In this document: positions 31,029-42,786 of the stretch, piece after piece | Layout of the letters: the number at the start of each line of letters is the position of its first letter | How positions within the stretch are numbered: the stretch's first letter is position 1 | DNA from: Azorinus chamasolen | Lineage: Eukaryota > Mollusca > Bivalvia > Cardiida > Solecurtidae | Direction: 5' to 3' | DNA: 64,000 bases | NCBI GenBank assembly: GCA_963576725.1 | Contig: OY755238.1 | Location: 28,725,201 to 28,789,200, forward strand | Program-made: the position numbers and the translations under genes | Notes under the pieces: generated by a model | What the model saw: the letters and a program-made list of their open reading frames with translations, nothing else | What the model was told of the DNA's origin: nothing | The model's database searches: none

Positions 31029-31302
31029 GAATCCACCTCGTCATGATTTGATGGCAGATGGGACAATTCATGTCTGCACTTGTCTTGAATGACGATATTT
31101 AAATGTATCTGTTGAATACTGCAATACTAGTATACTGCATCAACTCTGTGTTTGTGTCTTCTGCTTCTTATTTTTCATGTTTGGCCGCTTTAAAGCAGGC
31201 ATACTCGCACCATTGTGATATGCACACAGGTGAGGGAGGGTCCAACGTGCAAGTTAAAAAAACAGGTTAAAACATTGCAAATAGAAGAAGAGTACATGAC
31301 GG
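31029..31302. other. No feature recognised
   Basis: Unassigned sequence between two decayed transposon genes. Confidence 0.4.
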
Positions 31303-33560
31303 CTAGAATCTTAACCTGGAAAGTTGGGAGCTATCACTTGATGTTATGGTAGCTTGTTCCAGATGATGTGGCCAGCAGAGTGGAAGAAATATTCCCTCAG
31401 GAAATTGGTCCTGCAAAACCTTGAAACGAATCTTAAGGAATGGCCTCTTGTAGGTGTACCGTAAGGGCGTCAGAAGGTGGGGCGTCAGCTGCAACAAAAT
31501 CATTTACAAACCTAAAGAAGATCACGGCCTTTACTTGTTTCTGCCTCTGTTTGAGCAAATCGTATTGAGCATGGCACCAACGCTGAGCACTTGTTTTGCA
31601 ATAATGCAAAATTACAAATATGGTAGCTCTACGTTGGACCATCTCCACATGCTTTGTCATGGCCTTGGTGTGTGGATCCAAAACAAAAGATGTGCACTTA
31701 ACTTGCAAACTGATCAGGAGTTTGTAACATGCCGCCTTGGGTGACTTTTGGGAGGATCCAAGGTTCCTGCTTAGAACGGATGTGGATCAATTTGCCTCTT
31801 TTATGACCATATCGACATTTTCAAGACAATTTAAAAGACAGTTATGTCCCAAGTAATTTTCCTTCTTTGTTGTCCGTCTTCCGTTTCATGCTATGGAAGT
31901 ATAACTGGTCTTGTTGGTGATAAGCAGGACCCAGCACTTCTCTGCATTGAACTCAGTCTCTTCCCTTTTCTACAGACTGCCGATGTCATTCTGGAAGACG
32001 TCTTCATCTTCTATTGACTCGGCACAAAATTGAGGCATCAGCAAAGAGTCGACATGAAGAGTGTGGTCTGTTTGGTCATCATTGCATGGGAGGGAAAGGA
32101 AAGGACTTAGAACAGCACATTGATGAACACTGGATGCTATCGGTACTGACTCAGAGGAAACACCTTCCAGCGTGACTTGTTGGCTGTTGGATACAATCAA
32201 GCATTTTGCAATACACATCATAGTGTTGGAGCTTAAGAAGAAGGTGTCTGTAAGACACTTTGTCAAACGTTTGCGTCAATCTGATAGGACTGGTCCAGAC
32301 CTGACACAAGGTCATTGACCATGTTGATTAGTTGTGTCTCACAGAAGCGCTGCTTCCGGAGTCCATGTTGGCATGGGTTGATGATGTAATGGTAAAACCA
32401 GGTTACTGTGTATGATGTATTCCAGAATCTTACATGTGACAGAATTTAGGGACACAGGTCAATAGTTTGAAGGGGTTATTCTTGACCATTGTCTTGTATA
32501 TAGGATGAACATGAAATCTTCCAATCACTGGGGGCTTTATCCTGGTCGTAACGCCTGGAAGATCAGAACAAGAGCAGGAGCCAGTGAATATGCCATCTCT
32601 TTCAAGAACATTGATAAGATGGTGTCTGGACAGGTAGCTTTGTGGAGATTAAGGCCATTAAGAAGCTTGCAGACACCAGTTATCGTGACATGAATAGGAA
32701 GGGCATTCGAATAAGGATACTCTCAAACAGAATAAATGAGACATAGGTCCCCATTTGTAAAGACAGAGAACTACTGGTTCAGTATTTTAACTTTGATTTG
32801 TGTATCAACATTGTTAATGGCACCATTATTCAGTGATGTTATTCCCGAGCTGTCACATTTCTTGCCTTGCTCCTAACAAAAGTGTAAAGCTTCTTACAGC
32901 TGGTATCTGTCACTAAGTCAATCACATACCCATCATGAGCTTGAGCTTCCTTGCACTTCTTTGCAAGTTTTCTGTAGCCCCTTGTATATGCGCCAGTCCT
33001 TCTGTACCTTGGTCCTCAGCACTATTTGTACGCAAATTTTCTTCTTTCGTGAGAAACGGCGGGTGATTGAGTTACACCATGGCTGGCTGAACCTTGTGGA
33101 TGTCAACTTAGAAGGGACCACTGAATATATCACATAGAGTACAGATTCGTAAAGGGACTGATTTTCCAAGTGTGCTGCAAACTCAGCCATTTTGATGGCC
33201 ATAGCACATGTGTTAGCCTCTATCGAAGGGTGGACAAGATGTGGGGTAGGCTTCCTTCGTGAAGGAAATATATGTTTGTCAGAACTATGACATACTCACT
33301 TATTCCAGGTATTGAGGTATATCTGATAACTAGTGATTGTTTGTGGCAATAACATATAGATTGTTGTCATCACGGATATAGGGGAAGGTTACTCTTGGCC
33401 AGCGGCACTGAATATGCCTATGAGATCATTGTTGAGTTAGAGTGGGTACCTATGGCCAGTAACTGTTAAAATGGCCAATCAATATCCGGAATATTCATGT
33501 CCCCACAAATGTAGAAAGGGTTTTGTCATGGGTGCTGCTGGTGTAGGTAAAATATTTCAA
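31303..33560 (-). pseudogene. CR1-like LINE remnant, many frameshifts
   Basis: Read from right to left on the minus strand: a GDMNIPDIDW-like endonuclease motif near 33500; SKLTSTRFSQPWCNSITRR near 33100; QQVTLEGVSSESVPIASSVH then AVLSPFLSLP, the reverse transcriptase GVPQGSVLGPLLF region, near 32150; PHTKAMTKHVEMVQRRATIF near 31650; and RYTYKR at 31430. The order matches the C-terminal two thirds of a CR1/Jockey-type protein. Numerous stops and frameshifts make it non-functional. The catalytic YADD was not found intact. Confidence 0.7.
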
Positions 33561-34228
33561 TTCATTATGTAAAAACATCGCCATACTCACCCGGAGCTAT
33601 GGTGTTTCAATCGCTAATGATACAGACAGCTAATATTAGACATAGTGTACAATAACACATACCAATATTACACTGAGATTATGGCAATAAGAGACTAATC
33701 TTCTGGCGTTTCATTATCATCTCTTAATGATACATCTGCGTGAAGAGGTACTATAATTTGCACAGATTTGCATCAAAGTTATGTATATATATCGTATGAT
33801 AATGTACCGTACATGTATTTAAAACGATATTTTCTGAACTTGCAATCATCACAGGTCACTCAAAACTTCCTGAAATGCGCCATCAATATTTCTATACTTA
33901 CTGTGGAGACATTGCTAAAAATTTAAATGCAAAAAAGTATTGAAATTGTCAAAATTACGGCTATGTTATACTGTATAGAGATTTTATTACATTTTTGCAC
34001 TCATTTGACCTTTGACCTAGTTTCTGACCTTCAAAGAGGGTTTTGGCAGTGGCATGGGCCAAAACCATAAATGATTAGTATCTGGCAACACACTTATGGT
34101 ATTCAAACATTTCTACTAAAAAATGCCATGGACCTCGAAAAATAAGCGACTTTTTACACCTCGGATTACCAACTAATATATTCGTAAGTTAAGTTAAAAT
34201 AAGTCTAAATTTGGGACCTTAGAACAGA
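33561..34228. other. No gene seen
   Basis: AT-rich unassigned sequence. TGACCTTTGACC near 34008 is an isolated copy of the word that fills the array at 55-56.8 kb. Confidence 0.4.
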
Positions 34229-34554
34229 TGCCTGTTCAGGAGTGTGGGCGCTCGATGTCACTTCGAGCGCTTGGACTCTGAACGAGGGCGCCCGCCTGGT
34301 GCCAGCTAGCGCAAGCTAACCTACTCGCGAGGTGTATCGCTTTGACATTCGCTTGTGTTTCCAAGATGGCTACCAACACGGTAACAGAAGCAACCGACTG
34401 GAAGAAAACAATCGTAATTAACAAACTGATGCTCTAGAACCCGACCGCAGATCAAAAATTTACTTGATTTTAGAAAGGGCGCTCGATCGCGTTCAGCAGT
34501 GATACTTTTGCTCGGGCATGCGCTCATCAAGCGCCCGCGCTCCTGAACAGGCCT
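34229..34554. mobile_element. GC-rich element with 30 bp inverted ends
   Basis: GCCTGTTCAGGAGTGTGGG on the left and CGCGCTCCTGAACAGGC on the right are inverted copies; GCGCTCGAT also pairs. Composition differs sharply from its surroundings. Probably a non-autonomous DNA transposon; its ORFs are not supported. Confidence 0.6.
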
Positions 34555-34562
34555 CAAGTGAC

Positions 34563-35005
34563 AGCTGAATTAAGCTCGAATGTTAGCAGAAAGCTCCTGT
34601 TGGAGTTCTCTGCATTACATTTACCCTGCATTAAGCAACCACCCATGTGTTCAGTGTATGAATGCTTCTACTGTAAACTGGTTTAGGCGAGGATATTCTC
34701 GTGGCTAGCAGCATTATCTCCATAAGAACACTTGAACACGTAATTTTGATTGTTTTATCTGACAGAACTGTTTGCGAATTACAATTTCTTTAGTAATTTA
34801 TTAAACAAAAAATATTGCTAAAATAGATTTGCCCCCGGACAGCAGCTCCAACGAAACGAATTCAGACCAAAACAGGTAAAGAAGCTAACTATTTCGCTCT
34901 CTCTGTGCTTTACTTTTGTCCTGAATTAAGAAACCATCGGTTTTTAAAGACCCCATACTAATACATTATGTGGTCGCACTAGGGAGACTTAACTGTATTT
35001 CTAAA
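34563..35005. repeat. Two partial family F MITEs
   Basis: 34563-34640: AGCAGAAAGCTCCTGTTGG and CCTGCATTAAGCAACCACC. 34870-34997: AAGAAGCTAACTATTTCGC and GTGGTCGCACTAGGGAGAC with TTAACTGTA. Confidence 0.5.
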
Positions 35006-35405
35006 TTATTTGCAAACGTTACTCGGGGACAAGTTATCTAAAATGCATGGAGTTTTATAGTGGTTCAAAGTCATATTTCAAACAGCATGTGAGATATTTC
35101 CCCCAAACAAGGTTGAAAATAAAATCACTGAGCATTAATAAAACGTGAGAATAATTACGATTGCTGATGCTTTATTGCGAAAATTAATGATGTTCATGTG
35201 ATTGCCTTGCCATCAATGATAATATTTCGTGTAAAACAACAAAAACACGTTGACAAATACGAAGGTCTCTTAGTAGCTAATGCATTCAATTATAAACATT
35301 AATATCATTACTCTAGAATGATTTTCATTTGCAATCAAGTTATTTTCAGTGGAATTGAATGGCGTTGGTTTGTCTTGAAATGAAATGAGACCTACAAAAA
35401 TTCTG

Positions 35406-35622
35406 TTAACCCGTTTCCTCATATTGACGACTCTGTAAAATCACTTTGTGAAACTATTGTAATAAATAGAGCATTTGCTCCTATAGGAACAAATGCTCTA
35501 TTTATCACAATGGTTTCAAGGTACACATTTCTAAAATTTCATTTTCTCTAGTTAATGCTCCTTTTCGGTAGATTTATTCAAATAGGTTGTATCTAAAAAT
35601 AGCATATGATGGAATTGGTTAA
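35406..35622 (+). mobile_element. Family B MITE, copy 10
   Basis: TTAACCCGTTTCCTCATATT to GATGGAATTGGTTAA; hairpin with one mismatch at the apex (CTCCTATAGGAACA). Confidence 0.8.
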
Positions 35623-35688
35623 ATGGCTTGGTCGCATTCGGAGAAGGGTGTTCTAAATTCCGTCTTCGGCTGAGCTACACCAAAGACT

Positions 35689-35918
35689 TTAACCCTTTCC
35701 TCCATAAATACGCCTTTCTACGGCTCTGTAATAACCACTTCTTGAAACCATTGTGCTAAAATAGAGCATTTGCTCCTATAGGAGCAAATGTTCTATTTAT
35801 CACAATGGTTTCAAACTACAAAATTCTAAAATTTTACTTTTCTCATGTAAGTGATCCTTTTTAGGTAGATTCATTCGAAGAGGTTGTGTCTAAAATAGCC
35901 TATGGAGGAAAGGGTTAA
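35689..35918 (+). mobile_element. Family B-core MITE with A2-type ends
   Basis: TTAACCCTTTCCTCCATAAA and TACGCCTTTCTACGGC on the left, TATGGAGGAAAGGGTTAA on the right; family B hairpin. Confidence 0.8.
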
Positions 35919-35989
35919 ATGATGCTACCAGTGCATTCTTCGCTTAACTAATTCAGTGCTGAATTGTCAAATGGACTATTCCAAACTTT

Positions 35990-36182
35990 TTAAATTAAGA
36001 TAACTTTCCATTCAGGATTGTTGTTGTCTTTTAAGATAAAAAAGTGTAACTTGACAAACAAAAATGTTTTACTTGACAAACAGTGCAGACCCGGATGAGA
36101 GTACTCCTCTAGGATCCCTCTCACCAGGGTCTACGCTGTTTGCAAATGACATAAGCGACCCGTGTCCCACAATGAAATGGTT
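35990..36182. mobile_element. Family K MITE
   Basis: CTTGACAAACAGTGCAGACC, centre ACTCCTCTAGGATCC, arm CAGGGTCTACGCTGTTTGC, end CCCACAATGAAATGG. Confidence 0.6.
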
Positions 36183-36249
36183 ATGCGCTCAAAGCAAACC
36201 TTCAGTCGCAGGATTCCATCTATTGTCAGGATAGTTTAAAGTACATCGT

Positions 36250-36520
36250 GCATAAACTCTTTATCTGATAGAAACGCATTTGAAACATTTGCAAACAGAG
36301 TAGATCCAGATCAGACAGTCCCGTAGCTCCGGTAGGAGCTGTCTGGCCAGGGTCTATACTATTTGCTTATGGAATGATATAAATCTGATTCTACAGTGTC
36401 TGCCATGGTAAAAATAATTTGTTTTATAATTCCATTCTAAACGTTCAACAGATTACATGTAGTATTCAAGCAGTCATTATTTAGTGCATGACTATTCATT
36501 CCAGTGCATGAATATTCATT
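36250..36520. repeat. Family A MITE
   Basis: CAGAGTAGATCCAGATCAG, an apex with a small insertion (CCCGTAGCTCCGGTAGGAGC), then GCTTATGGAATGATATAAAT. Confidence 0.6.
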
Positions 36521-36636
36521 TATTATATTGCACGCATACTCATTAAGTATAGGGTTTATTAAGGGTTTTCACTGGACACTTTGAAGACAAAGGGAACTGA
36601 TTTGTGATGCTAACAGTGCAGGTATGGTCCTGGTGT

Positions 36637-36750
36637 TCTAAAACTTTTGGTTGAGTCTGAGATCATTCTCAAGCATCTGATCGGTCAGATTCTGAGCTTC
36701 ACTGATCTCAGAGTCCAACTATGAAGCTTTATAACCTTTGACCATGGCTC
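36637..36750. repeat. Family H foldback, copy 2
   Basis: AAAACTTTTGGTTGAGTCTG and CAGAGTCCAACTATGAAGC arms around a shortened centre. Confidence 0.6.
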
Positions 36751-36844
36751 TCAATTTAAAAGACAACACTGAATATCCATGATGTAATTATTTCTTACAT
36801 GAATATTTAGCAAGGGAATGGTCAAACAATGAGCTTTAAATTGG

Positions 36845-37093
36845 TTAAAACGGACAGTAAATAAATCCTAAATGTTAATGGAAGAAATAATGCGTCATAA
36901 ATATTAATTAGAATAATTGTTATAATAGTATATAGAAACGTGTTTTTTTGTCAATGGCAGAAACTGCAGAATAATATTTTTATTATATCGTAAACAAACA
37001 GAGCAGACCCTGACCAAACGGCTCCCATATGAGCCGTCTGTTCTGGGTCTACTCTATTTGCAAAGGCGTATAGAAAAGGCGTATTTATGACGT
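36845..37093. mobile_element. Family A2 MITE
   Basis: AATTGTTATAATAGTATATA, hairpin AGAGCAGACCCTGACCAAAC with GGCTCCCATATGAGCC, right end GGCGTATTTATGACGTAAAG. Confidence 0.7.
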
Positions 37094-37306
37094 AAAGGAT
37101 ACAAACAAATCCAAGTAAATAATAATTTCATATTCCTCCACCAAACAGTGTCTAGATGCTATTCTACATTTGTACTACAATCGTCACGATGAGAAATAAG
37201 AAATAAAATCTTTTGCACGATCAGTGCTCATCTTATATGAAACGGAAGAAAGCCATTAATCAAACATTACTTACATTTGTATGCAGTTAAGTGTCTCCAA
37301 GTTTGC

Positions 37307-37552
37307 TTAACATTTCGCTGGCTATTCACGTCAATATACGTACCTGTAAATAGTGAAGATCCAGATGAGACAGCTCCTGCAGGAGCTGTCTCATCAGGGT
37401 CTGCACTATTAACAAGTTGATTGTGCAACCAATGCACTCCACAGCAGTGATTGCACAGCGGTATACTTGTACACAGTGAAGATATATGCAATTATACAAG
37501 AGGGCATGGGTAACGAAGGAGAAATGTGTTTTCTTGCAGAATTTTAAAACAC
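37307..37552 (-). mobile_element. Family E MITE, copy 2 (reverse)
   Basis: TTAACATTTCGCTGGCTATT at one side and AGGAGAAATGTGTTTTCTTG near the other; perfect AGCTCCTGCAGGAGCT hairpin. Confidence 0.75.
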
Positions 37553-37711
37553 ACTTAATAAAAGAATATATCGCAGACAAAAATGATTTATTGTCGTCGT
37601 CGTTAATTCTCATTTACCCAGTAACAGTGTATCCGTGTGAGAATTGGGAATTTCCTTATTCTCGGCAATATTTGCATTTGAAAACATGAGGATGAGCTAC
37701 GTCATTTTAAT

Positions 37712-37786
37712 TAACCGTTTGCTTCATATTAACACATCTCATGTCTTTGCAAACAGAGTAGACCCAGATCAGACGGCTCCTTTAGG
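37712..37786. repeat. Family A MITE, left half
   Basis: TTAACCGTTTGCTTCATATT, CAGAGTAGACCCAGATCAG and GGCTCCTTTAG, after which the similarity ends. Confidence 0.55.
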
Positions 37787-37820
37787 TTAGGTTCTGTACA
37801 TAAACTATACATATTGTAAA

Positions 37821-38029
37821 TACAGTAAAAAAAACTCTAATGCCACCACCTAAAATAGATATAACTCTGGGTGCTAGGTGCAGGTGGTAGCTTAATGCAG
37901 GCCAAAAGTCATGCAGAAAACTCCTACTGGAGCTTTCTGTATTACCTTTGTCCTGTATTAAGCAACCATCTGCTTATAGAGACACCCATGTTTATTCATT
38001 AAGTGGTTGCATTAGAGGGCTCTACTGTA
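37821..38029. mobile_element. Family F MITE
   Basis: TACAGTAAAAAAAACTCTAA to TTAGAGGGCTCTACTGTA; GCAGGTGGTAGCTTAATGCA, hairpin centre AACTCCTACTGGAGC. Confidence 0.75.
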
Positions 38030-38101
38030 CGTCTACTGGAATGTGATTCTCATTCCAATTGACGGTGGTATGCATTGGATGATACCTGTTGAAGTCTTAT
38101 C

Positions 38102-38410
38102 TTAACTGTTTGCACGCTAGCGGATAAACCGTGGTTACTTATGCAAACAGTTTGGATCCAGATGAGACGCCGCATAATGCGTCGTCTCATCAGGATCCAA
38201 GCTGTTTGACACTTTGATAATATTTTGCAAAGAAATGAAAGATATTTTATCTAAGAAATATCTAAGATATCTAAGAAATGAAGCAGACGACAAACTTACT
38301 TCGCTATTTTTTTTATTGTGTAGCTTTCTGCATGACGTTCATTAAGCAGTCACCAGTCCAACAGCCCAAAATTCTTATTATTATTCGTTTTAGAGGGGAT
38401 TTACTGTACT
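38102..38410. repeat. Family D MITE followed by a partial family F MITE
   Basis: TTAACTGTTTGCACGCTAGC, hairpin CAGTTTGGATCCAGATGAGA with CGCCGCATAATGCGTCG. From about 38318: GTAGCTTTCTGCATGACG, then TTTTAGAGGGGATTTACTG. Confidence 0.6.
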
Positions 38411-38870
38411 TGTACTTGTGGCATAACACTTGTTTATGTTTTTTGTCTTGAATCTCTTTGGCGTTAAAGTTTAAAAGGAAATGTGCTTGATTGGCACCTT
38501 CTGCAGCCCAAGGACGTCAATTTCTGATTTTTGTTATGAATTTTAATAATAATTTGGAAACATGTCTTTGGGGTATCTAATAAAACCATGTTCTTAATGC
38601 TCCGGTGAAATTGCGGATGTCGTTCATTATTTGTTTCTGTTAACTGCAGTTTTTTCCGGAATCAGAGGATAACATTTTTTATGAAATACTGGCATGCTTT
38701 TAATTCAATAAAAACACGATTTGTCTGATGACATTAACAAAAAAGTATTTGCTGTTATTTTATCACGAAATTGTACTTCTAATACTGGCGTTGTTAATGT
38801 TTGATGTATACCACAGTCTTATATTTATTAGAGCCGTGCCCCTGTCTTGACCTTCTTTTATCATAAACAT
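38411..38870. other. No feature recognised
   Basis: Unassigned AT-rich sequence before the CT microsatellite. Confidence 0.4.
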
Positions 38871-38872
38871 AC

Positions 38873-38875
38873 CCC

Positions 38876-38964
<89 letters not shown>

Positions 38965-38970
38965 TCTCCT

Positions 38971-39024
<54 letters not shown>

Positions 39025-39260
39025 TACCTCTCGTGTCTCTGTGTGTGTCTCTCTGTCACACCGACCCTGTCTGTGTGTGTGTGTGTGTGTGTGGTCTGTC
39101 TCTCTGTCTGCATGTTTCCCTGTGAGCATGTGTGTCAGTCTATATGCCTGTGTGTATGTGTATCTGTATGTTTGCGTGTGTGTGTCTGTGTCTCTGCCTC
39201 TCTGTCTTTGTCTCCTTCTCTTTTGTTTTTTCTCTCTCTCTCTATTGGTCTCTGTCACCC
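38873..39260. repeat. Long CT microsatellite with GT-rich tail
   Basis: About 145 bp of CT repeats (38878-39022) grading into CTGTGTGTGTCT mixtures. ORFs of serine/leucine or arginine/glutamate repeats here are artefacts. Confidence 0.95.
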
Positions 39261-39342
39261 TCTCTCTATTGTTCTTGTTTATTACATATAAATGACATTG
39301 CCTGTATATTACCGCCATTAGATACCCGGTAGTAGTATATGT

Positions 39343-39540
39343 GCAGTAGAACCCATCTAAACCGAACGAAATATAGTATCAATCTTGTCTTAAAGACCGG
39401 TGGCAGCTCATTACAGGGTGGACGTCATGCAGAAAGAAAGCTCATAGAGGAGCTTTGTGTGTGACTTTCACCCTGCATTTGGCATCCACTGGTCCTGATT
39501 CACCTTTATCAATTTTCCGGTTTAGATGGGCTTTACTGTA
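39343..39540. mobile_element. Pogo-like MITE, family F relative
   Basis: CAGTAGAACCCATCTAAACC and CCGGTTTAGATGGGCTTTAC with TGTA: longer inverted ends than other F copies. Hairpin near AAAGCTCATAGAGGAGCTTT. Confidence 0.75.
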
Positions 39541-39655
39541 GATGGCGTTTAATAGTTTTCAGAGAAAACGTTAGTATAAATGAAGATTAACCTTTTTTTT
39601 CAGAGTAAAAAAGTCCATCAGTGATTAACTATAGAGTCTACTTAGTATAAAAGGG

Positions 39656-39884
39656 TTAACCCAATCCCTCATATTGACGACTTTTGACGACTCTGTAAAA
39701 GTTACTTTGTGAAACCATTGTGATAAATAGAGCATTTGCTCCTATAGGAGCAAATGCTCTATTTATCACAATGGTGTCAAACTACAAAATTCTAAAATTT
39801 TACTTTTCCCTAGTTTATGCTCATTTTCGGTAGATTTATTCAGAGAGGTTGTATCTAAAAATAGCCTATGAGGTAATGGGTTAA
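39656..39884 (+). mobile_element. Family B MITE, copy 12
   Basis: TTAACCCAATCCCTCATATT to GAGGTAATGGGTTAA; perfect hairpin apart from the outermost positions. Confidence 0.85.
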
Positions 39885-40013
39885 GCTTTCTACAGGCGTT
39901 TGAAAGACAAACATTTAAAACCCTTTGCAGCCTCTAGTAGCCCTCTGATCTGGGTCTACACTGTTTGCGAATGGCAGTACACGTGTGTCCCACATTCATA
40001 GGAATAACTATTA
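39885..40013. repeat. Family K MITE remnant
   Basis: Only the right part: GCCCTCTGATCTGGGTCTAC, ACTGTTTGCGAATGGC, GTGTCCCACATTCATAGG. Confidence 0.5.
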
Positions 40014-40121
40014 TGAAGTAAGTCTAAGAAAATACTAATTTACCGAAGTCATACATAGTCGTTAGACCGTTTTTGAGTATAGCTTATATACATGTATATA
40101 CAGAAGTACAACATTACAGAC

Positions 40122-40370
40122 TTAACCCTTTCGGCGCCAAATTTCTAATTGTCGTCTGCAATCCAAATGTTGTTAAATCATTCTGTAAAATAAGAATAAA
40201 TGAGATAAATAAATGCAAATTTCAAAAGAATAAAGCACATATATAGAAATAGAGTTTGAGACAAATAGTGAAGTCTCTGATCAGACGCCGCCTTGAAAAG
40301 GCGGCGTCTGATCTGGGACTGCACTATTTGTCGTGGCGCATTTATGCAACTTCTGCGGTGAAAAGGTTAA
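40122..40370 (+). mobile_element. Family C MITE, reference copy
   Basis: TTAACCCTTTCGGCGCCAAA to GCGGTGAAAAGGTTAA; hairpin GTGAAGTCTCTGATCAGACG with GCCGCCTTGAAAAGGCGGC. Confidence 0.85.
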
Positions 40371-40520
40371 TGTATTCACGGCCTGACTCGCAATTCCAAT
40401 CAACTTTGATCCCGATGTGACGCCGAGTAACTCGGCGTCTCATCAGGATCCAAGCTACTCGGTCAACAGTTTTTCAAAATCTTGGTCAAATTGAAAGAAG
40501 TAAAAAAAAATTGCAAAAGC
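40371..40520. repeat. Family D MITE
   Basis: Hairpin TTGATCCCGATGTGACGCC with GAGTAACTCGGCG and complement, flanked by GCCTGACTCGCAATTCC. Confidence 0.65.
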
Positions 40521-40744
40521 TTGAATTTTCAGCTTACTATGGTTTTGTCACAGCGTAGGTAAGGGTGAACGAACGAAACTGTCTATAGATTTTCTTCAGG
40601 AACAAGGTTTACTGACTTTATAACACAGTTTATGTAATAAATAACATCAATCAGAATTGTCTGCTTGCAAAACCTACTTATCCCTTATTCTTCTTAAGCT
40701 GTGAAAAAATAATATCAGCTCGAATTTGGGACCTGGTGCAATTA

Positions 40745-40895
40745 TCACTATTTCCACTTCGGACAAGCTTTTGGAACTATTGACCGAGTGTCAAACAGCT
40801 TGGATCCTGATGAGACGCCGAGTTACTCGGCGTCTCATCTGGGTCCAAGCTGTTTGCAAATGTGAGTCAGGTCGATGGTAGCGTTATACGGATTA
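40745..40895. mobile_element. Family D MITE, perfect hairpin
   Basis: TCAAACAGCTTGGATCCTGA, GACGCCGAGTTACTCGGCG and complement; right flank GCAAATGTGAGTCAGG, end ATACGGATTAA. Confidence 0.75.
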
Positions 40896-41010
40896 ATACT
40901 GAAATAGGAACTGAGATGCCTTGCAATATATTAGATAACTTTTCCAGACAATAACCAATATTCTCTTTTTATATATTTTCGTTTTTAACGTTTTTCGTGA
41001 TGATCCCGCC

Positions 41011-41211
41011 TTAACTCTATTGCCGCCGAATTTTTCGTCTGCAAACTGAATCGTCTGCTGTAATTTTCATATTCTTTTGTTTTTCGTCATTTTGTATTGA
41101 AGAAATAGTCGCACTTACCAACAGTTTGGATCCTGATGAGACGCCGAGTTACTCGGCGTCTCATCTGGATCCAAACTGTTTGCATTGAAAACTACATATG
41201 TGACATTGACA
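41011..41211. mobile_element. Family D MITE, perfect hairpin
   Basis: TTAACTCTATTGCCGCCGAA left end; hairpin CAACAGTTTGGATCCTGATG with the GAGTTACTC centre. Confidence 0.75.
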
Positions 41212-41214
41212 GCG

Positions 41215-41401
41215 AGTAAAATCCCTCTAATGCGACCAGCAAAAAAGGAGCATAATTCACAGTGGCAAAGGCAGGTGGTAGCTTAATGCAGGACGAAAGA
41301 TATGCAGAAAGCTCCTATAGGACCTGCATTAAGCAATCATCTGGATATAAAGACATCCATGTTTATTCATTAAGTGGTCGCATTAGAGGGGTTTTACTGT
41401 A
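41215..41401. mobile_element. Family F MITE with one hairpin arm lost
   Basis: GAGTAAAATCCCTCTAATGC to TTAGAGGGGTTTTACTG. AGAAAGCTCCTATAGG runs directly into ACCTGCATTAAGC, so most of the right arm is deleted. Confidence 0.7.
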
Positions 41402-41658
41402 GTTAACTTGTCCATTAGCAAACAACTCGTATCCAAAAAGCTCGTTTCATCAGGATCTAAGCTGTTTGTCAATCGATAAATATTTTGCTCAAAGACAAAC
41501 AAATCAAAAGTAAGTGCAATTTACGTTAGATCTGAAGTAAGCAGACAGTGTATTTTTTCTAAACAGAATAAGGGTTCAGACAAAAGACGGGTGAATGAAT
41601 CATCTGATGTCTAGCCCTGTACTAGTCTAATATCTATAATTGCCCTATGGTCAAATAG

Positions 41659-41908
41659 TTGACCCTTCTCTTGCTGAATTTTAAAATACATTTCTCCTTC
41701 TTTACCCATGCCCTGTTGTATAACTACATATATCTTCACTGTGAACAATTATTTTACTGTGCAATCACTCCTGTGTGGTGCACTTGTTGCACAATCAACT
41801 TGTAAATAGTGAAGACCCAGATGAGACAGCTCCTGCAGGAGCTGTCTCATCTGGGTCTTCACTATTTACAGGTAGGTATATTGACGTGAATAGCATGCGA
41901 AGGGTTAA
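41659..41908 (+). mobile_element. Family E MITE, copy 3
   Basis: TTGACCCTTCTCTTGCTG to ATGCGAAGGGTTAA; perfect AGCTCCTGCAGGAGCT hairpin. Confidence 0.85.
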
Positions 41909-41935
41909 TATCTAGTACCAGTATCATTTGTCACT

Positions 41936-42070
41936 TTAACCGTTAAAGTACGGGGATTGAGTATACAAAGGCTTTGCAAAAAGTGTAGACCCTGATCAAA
42001 GGGCTCCCAAGGGAGCCCTTTGATCAGGGTCTGCACTTTTTGGTCATTAAATCATTTTCTGCAGTGATAA
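41936..42070. mobile_element. Family J hairpin MITE
   Basis: Perfect hairpin AAAAAGTGTAGACCCTGATC, AAAGGGCTCCCAAGGGAGCC. Left TTAACCGTTAAAGTACGGGG. Confidence 0.65.
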
Positions 42071-42297
42071 TTTTAATACAACAGACTATTTAATCAATAT
42101 TTTGAAAGGGAGAAGCCAGTAATAATTATTCAACAGGAAAATACATTACCGAACGCATATGACTTATCTGTTGAGCAGAAGAAAAAAAATCAAATTAAAC
42201 AAGGAACAACTACGCTACATGTAAACATATGGAAAGGTTGGTAAGATGCTTTCATGGCATGTCTACAACTAAACTCTTTGCACATACGTGTATATAC

Positions 42298-42786
42298 ACT
42301 GGAAGCCAGTTGGGTCTACTGCGCACCCAAGACATTTTTCATGGGTACCAAAATGTTCAGAAAAGTCTACTGAACCAGAATTGCGAATGTACTCAAATAT
42401 AAATTCCTTTAGGCTATGTGTAATTTAACCGTTTCCATGGCAACCCACTAGTTTTCGTTATGATGACCCATACCTGCAAGATGGCCCATATCACAGCCAG
42501 TTGTTTGTCCAAAATCTATAAAAAAAACTGTTACTAAGTGCTTTTATTTCCAGCTCATTTGTAAAATTACCTTATCTGCATACTCATGAATATTAATGAG
42601 AACATTAAGAATAGTTAGCACAAAACAGAACTAACGTAATAACGTATAAAAACTATTCGCTTTTTATCCTACAAATATCAGAAAACAATTTCAAATGCAG
42701 TTTAAAATGATGACAAAATCCTATAAATTTTGGTACATATGAACAAAGTCTAAGGGGGTACACGGTAGACCCCAATGGCTCCCAGA
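42298..42786. mobile_element. Family O transposon-like element, uninterrupted copy
   Basis: Inverted ends of about 60 bp: TGGAAGCCAGTTGGGTCTAC with GGGTACCAAAATG on the left, and TTTTGGTACATATG with GGTAGACCCCAATGGCTCCC on the right. No gene inside. It matches, reversed, the two flanks of the array at 54.9-56.9 kb. Confidence 0.7.

Noticed and set aside
31400..33202. Several separate small host genes
   Set aside because: Their order and motifs fit one decayed CR1-like LINE on the minus strand.
38794..39318. 174-codon ORF of Arg-Glu repeats and Ser-Leu ORFs
   Set aside because: Translation of a CT microsatellite; no flanking conserved segment.
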